Shown in pieces: positions 61,191 to 64,000 of a DNA stretch of 64,000 bases. Every line of letters begins with the position of its first letter. Within the stretch, counting starts at the first letter, position 1. Source of the DNA: Jiangella alba (GTDB taxonomy: Bacteria; Actinomycetota; Actinomycetes; Jiangellales; Jiangellaceae); the NCBI RefSeq assembly GCF_900106035.1, contig NZ_FNUC01000004.1, positions 2,356,001 through 2,420,000 of the forward strand, read 5' to 3'. The notes beneath the pieces are model-generated. The model was not told where the DNA came from, searched no databases, and worked only from the letters and a program-made list of their open reading frames with translations. The translations under genes and the position numbers were made by a program.

Positions 61191-62804
61191 TCAGTTGACG
61201 ACGACCTCGTTGAGCTCGATCTGGTCGAACCCGATGATCACGTTGGAGACATTGCTGCTGTGCGCGTAGACGTACTTGGCGTAGAACAGCGGGACGATCG
61301 GGAAGTCCTCGATGATCCGCTCCTCGGCCGCCTTGTACAGCTCGGTCGCCTCGTCCAGCGACGGCGCCGCGTCGGCCTGCGCGATCAGCTCGTCCACCTC
61401 GGGGTTCGAGTAGCCGCCGCCACCTTCGCGGGCGTCGCCGTGCGAGCTGAACACCGCGAAGAGCTGGCTCTGCATGCTCGGGTAGAGCGAGCCCCAGCCG
61501 CCGCGGAAGGGGCCGCTGGCCTGCTGCGTGCGCAGCGCGTCGAGGAACTGGACGAAGCCCGGCTGGCTGCGCGTCGTGACCTCTTCGATGCCCAGGTTCT
61601 GCCGGATCTGGTTGGCCAGCGCCTCGAACGTCTGGTCGTAGCCGACGCCGCCGGGGAACCAGATCTCCATCGGGCCCTCCCAGCCGCCGGCCTCGGCCAG
61701 CAGCTCCTTGGCCCGGTCGGGGTCGAACTCGCAGAATTCACCGCACATGCCCTCGGTGCCGCCGCCCGGGGCGGACGGGCCGTGGTACGACGTCGCCGGC
61801 GTGTAGAGGCCGCCGAAGATGGCCTCGTTGACGGCGTCGCGGTCGATCGACATCGAGATGGCCTGACGCAGCCGCGGGTCCTGGAAGCGCGGGTCCCACA
61901 GCGGGAAGCCGAGCCAGTCCAGCCGGACCGCGTTGAACGCGACGAAGCTGTCCGCGAAGTCGGTGGCGACCTGCTTGTACTTCTCCTGCGGCACCGACAC
62001 GATGTCGACGGCGCCGCCGATCGCGTCGGTGTAGGCCGTGGTGGTGTCGCTGTAGATGCGGAACGTGATGCCGTCGGCGTTCGGCTGCGGACCCTGGTAG
62101 TCCTCGTACCGGGTCACCGCCAGCTGCACGTCGTGTTCCCACGCGCCGTCCATCATGTACGGCCCGTTGCCGACCGGTGCCTCGTTGAACGCGTCGAAGT
62201 CGGCGAACGCGACCTCGGGCAGCGGGTAGAAGCCCGGCTGGCCCAGCTTGTACGGGAACTGGCTGTCGGCCGCCTTGAGCGTCACCCGCAGCGTGTTCTC
62301 GTCGACCACCTCGACGCCGGACAGCGTGTCGGTGGCGGGGGTGCCCTCGGCCGGGTTCAGCTCGTCCCAGCCGACGATGCCGGACAGCTGGGCGTTGTTG
62401 GCCCACGCGTTCGGCCCGTACGCCGTGGCGTTCCAGGCGTCGGCGTAGCTCTGTGCGGTCACCGTCGTGCCGTCGTGGAACGTCCACCCCGGCTTGAGGG
62501 CGATGGTCCAGACGATGTTGTCGTCGCTCTCGATCGACTCGGCGTTCAGCATCTGCGGTTCGCTCTGGTCGCCGAACCTGACCAGGCCGGAGAAGAGCGC
62601 GTGCATCTCGTCGAACGCGCCCTGGGACCGGCCCGGAAGAAGGGCGTCGGGTTCGTCGATGCCGACGGAGAACGTGCCGCCGGTGCTCTCGCCGCCGCCG
62701 TCCCCGCCGGTGTCGGAGGTGTCGTCGGAGCCGCCACCGCAGGCGGTGACGGTGAAGAGAGCAGCACCGACAGCGAGTGCTGCGAGCCGTTGCCACGTGC
62801 GCAT
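61191..62804 (-). CDS. ABC transporter substrate-binding lipoprotein (family 5)
   Basis: A 537-residue extracytoplasmic solute-binding protein. The signal peptide (LAALAVGAALFTVTACGGGS) ends in the lipobox T-A-C, giving a lipid-anchored Cys at about residue 21. Family SBP_bac_5 features are VWTIALKPGWTFHDGTTVTA, the RLRQAISMSIDRDAVNEAIF signature and the C-terminal LYKAAEERIIEDFPIVPLFY. Ligands of the family are peptides and related molecules. ATG 62804 is chosen because AGAGG lies just upstream, within which GTG 62810 would fall. It is divergent from a GbsR/MarR regulator. Confidence 0.93.
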   Translation of the reverse strand: MRTWQRLAALAVGAALFTVTACGGGSDDTSDTGGDGGGESTGGTFSVGIDEPDALLPGRSQGAFDEMHALFSGLVRFGDQSEPQMLNAESIESDDNIVWTIALKPGWTFHDGTTVTAQSYADAWNATAYGPNAWANNAQLSGIVGWDELNPAEGTPATDTLSGVEVVDENTLRVTLKAADSQFPYKLGQPGFYPLPEVAFADFDAFNEAPVGNGPYMMDGAWEHDVQLAVTRYEDYQGPQPNADGITFRIYSDTTTAYTDAIGGAVDIVSVPQEKYKQVATDFADSFVAFNAVRLDWLGFPLWDPRFQDPRLRQAISMSIDRDAVNEAIFGGLYTPATSYHGPSAPGGGTEGMCGEFCEFDPDRAKELLAEAGGWEGPMEIWFPGGVGYDQTFEALANQIRQNLGIEEVTTRSQPGFVQFLDALRTQQASGPFRGGWGSLYPSMQSQLFAVFSSHGDAREGGGGYSNPEVDELIAQADAAPSLDEATELYKAAEERIIEDFPIVPLFYAKYVYAHSSNVSNVIIGFDQIELNEVVVN

Positions 62805-62880
62805 GGTCACCTCTCGGGGTGTGCCGCGGGCAGTCTCGGTGCCCGATCGCTTGAAGTGTGGGTGAATCTAGTGACACTCT

Positions 62881-62923
62881 GAACTTTCAAGCAAGAGATA
62901 TTCTCATCGAACTTTCAGAAGTT
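62881..62923. promoter_or_regulatory. AT-rich divergent operator/promoter region with GAACTTTCA repeats
   Basis: GAACTTTCA occurs at 62881-62889 and 62909-62917, 28 bp apart. The second copy overlaps the dyad AACTT-tcag-AAGTT (62910-62923), and GAGA-tat-TCTC (62895-62905) lies between. The tract is strikingly AT-rich against the genome and separates the divergent binding-protein and GbsR/MarR genes, so it probably holds both promoters and the regulator's operators. Confidence 0.6.
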
Positions 62924-63032
62924 ACTGAGACTTAATCGTAGGCGTCGGAGGGGCGGCACATGCCCCGAACGCCGAATCACCACTGGCGGACCCCGGTGGT
63001 CATGGCCCACCATGTGGGCCGGAGGAGGTGTC

Positions 63033-63527
63033 ATGGCGGACGACCGGGCCAAGCTCGAGTTCTTCGTCGAGGAGCTCGGGCTGCTCTTCGAAGAGATGGG
63101 GGAGCGGCGCATGAACGGCCGCGTCCTCGGCTACCTCATGCTGAGCGCCGACCCCCACGTGTCCACGGCGGAGCTGATGCAGGAGTTGAACGCCAGCGCC
63201 GGCTCCATCTCCGCGGCGACGCGCGCGCTCTCGGCGCCGGGTTTCATCCGCCGCGTGTCGGTCCCCGGCTCTCGCGGCCACTTCTACCGTGCCGACGACG
63301 ACGTGTGGGGCGCGTTCCTCGCGACGGAGCACCGCTACCTCTACAAGCGGCAGCGTTTGGCCGACGAGGTCGTGGCCGCTCTCGGCGCCGAGGACGACAT
63401 CGTCCGGCGCCGGATGGCCAACATGCGCGACTACTTCAACTGGCTCGAGGCCCGGCACCGCACCCTGGGTAACGAGTGGGAGGAGTACAAGCGCCAGCGC
63501 GATGCGGAGCGCGGCGACGCCGGCTGA
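63033..63527 (+). CDS. GbsR/MarR-type transcriptional regulator
   Basis: A 164-residue winged-HTH regulator. An N-terminal helix (KLEFFVEELGLLFEEMGERR) precedes LMLSADPHVSTAELMQELNA and the recognition helix SAGSISAATRALSAPGFIRR, then a wing (VSVPGSRGHFYRAD). A long C-terminal helical region supports dimerisation. ATG 63033 has GGAGGAGG upstream. It is divergent from the peptide-uptake operon with repeat elements between, so control of that operon is the natural inference. Confidence 0.9.
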   Translation: MADDRAKLEFFVEELGLLFEEMGERRMNGRVLGYLMLSADPHVSTAELMQELNASAGSISAATRALSAPGFIRRVSVPGSRGHFYRADDDVWGAFLATEHRYLYKRQRLADEVVAALGAEDDIVRRRMANMRDYFNWLEARHRTLGNEWEEYKRQRDAERGDAG

Positions 63528-63546
63528 TCACGCGCGCTCGCCCGTT

Positions 63547-63602
63547 CCATGATCATCAACCATTCGTGTCGTGATGACAGCCCAGATTGCGGATGATCAT
63601 GG
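63547..63602. repeat. Perfect 11-bp inverted repeat
   Basis: CCATGATCATC (63547-63557) and GATGATCATGG (63592-63602) are exact inverted copies with 34 bp between. It starts 20 bp after the regulator stop, so a terminator-like stem is possible. The arms are themselves rich in the GATC palindrome. Confidence 0.75.
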
Positions 63603-63947
63603 CGACGCTGGGCGGGGACCGTGCTCCACCGAACGCGCGGCCGCCCCCGGTTGTGCCGTCGACCGCGCTGGGGCCGCGGGGTAGCGCTCGGCGGCCCGGA
63701 ACCGAACCCTCACGCACCCGGTCCGGCCTGGACGAATCCACCGTCACCGCGGGCTGGCGGCGGAGAATGCGCACGTCAGTGGCCCCACACGGCCGATCCG
63801 TCCGGTCGTCGCCGCCGTTCGCGCAACACATCGTTAACGCGCCGTTCAGGCGTGTCCTATCGCCGGGATCATGCTTGGCAGTAATCTTGGCAGTGGCGGA
63901 CGGTGGGTAGCCGGCCGCTCGGGAGGCCCGTCCTACGTGCTGACACC
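63603..63947. other. Right-end region without a supported gene
   Basis: About 345 bp. Frames here lack ribosome sites and family features. CTTGGCAGT occurs twice within about 20 bp near 63874-63896, and an AT-richer patch (CATCGTTAACGCG) lies near 63828. These could belong to the promoter of a gene starting near the window end. Confidence 0.45.
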
Positions 63948-64000
63948 ATGGCGCGAACGGAGGGCCGGCACCCGGCCCAGTGGGCTCGGTCCCGGCACTC
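63948..64000 (+). CDS. Possible start of a gene cut by the right edge
   Basis: ATG 63948 opens 17 codons (ARTEGRHPAQWARSRH) to the window end. GGGAGG lies upstream but about 18 bp away. The upstream AT-rich patch and direct repeats are compatible with a promoter. Too short for any functional statement. Confidence 0.2.
   Translation, partial: MARTEGRHPAQWARSRH

Noticed and set aside
63587-63910. Short plus-strand frame at the right end
   Set aside because: Pro/Arg-rich, no ribosome site, starts inside the inverted-repeat arm and lacks family features.

Overview
The window is about 73% G+C, densely packed, with strong G/C bias at third codon positions, many GTG starts and many 4-nt gene overlaps. 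Mca (mycothiol S-conjugate amidase) points to a mycothiol-producing actinobacterium, and an F420-type LLM oxidoreductase, DUF3152, DUF4307 and DUF3352 proteins fit. A Jiangella- or Nocardioides-like organism is my inference; no rRNA or marker gene here proves it. I saw no tRNA, rRNA, CRISPR array, insertion sequence or replication origin.

Layout: 1-10,361 holds a MarR gene cut by the left edge, a LAL/LuxR regulator beside a large secreted subtilisin (sharing a duplicated dyad), a DUF3352 protein, a Bax-inhibitor-1 protein and a DUF4287 protein. 10,426-14,417 has thiolase, SGNH hydrolase and cystathionine beta-synthase. 14,419-22,830 is an accessory block: SDR, NfeD, an LPXTG-anchored trypsin-like protease, a SigE-type sigma factor with a membrane partner, a DUF3152 protein, a vapBC relic, MsrA and a divergent MocR/YczE pair. 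22,842-30,746 has cystathionine gamma-synthase, a DUF4328 protein, an LLM oxidoreductase, threonine ammonia-lyase, a DUF4097-like/DUF2089 pair and a DrrAB-like exporter. 30,813-33,249 is greA-DUF4307-mca-small membrane protein. 33,246-40,534 is accessory: AraC+VOC, a secreted ScyD/ScyE-like protein, a giant SpaA-type sortase-anchored adhesin with an attenuator-like leader, and a Fic protein with stacked operators. 40,605-50,430 holds a DUF255 thioredoxin protein and then a six-gene overlapping operon (three glycosyltransferases, an ABC exporter, two APH-fold kinases). 50,477-57,027 has a small regulator-like protein, hemolysin III, a cis-prenyltransferase, two minisatellites, and a DinB-fold/ECF sigma/VOC operon divergent from an NmrA-type gene. 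57,028-63,527 is a 73-bp repeat region and a peptide-uptake operon (permeases, M14 peptidase, binding protein) divergent from a GbsR/MarR regulator. The right end is mostly gene-free.

The housekeeping genes (thiolase, SGNH hydrolase, cbs, metB, greA, DUF4307, mca, small membrane protein, DUF255 protein, hemolysin III, cis-prenyltransferase) occur in the same order as I remember for Mycobacterium tuberculosis Rv1074c-Rv1086. The window therefore reads as an old actinobacterial backbone interrupted by lineage-specific islands. The most interesting of these are the glycosyltransferase/ABC/kinase operon, the attenuator-led adhesin and the LAL regulator/subtilisin pair.
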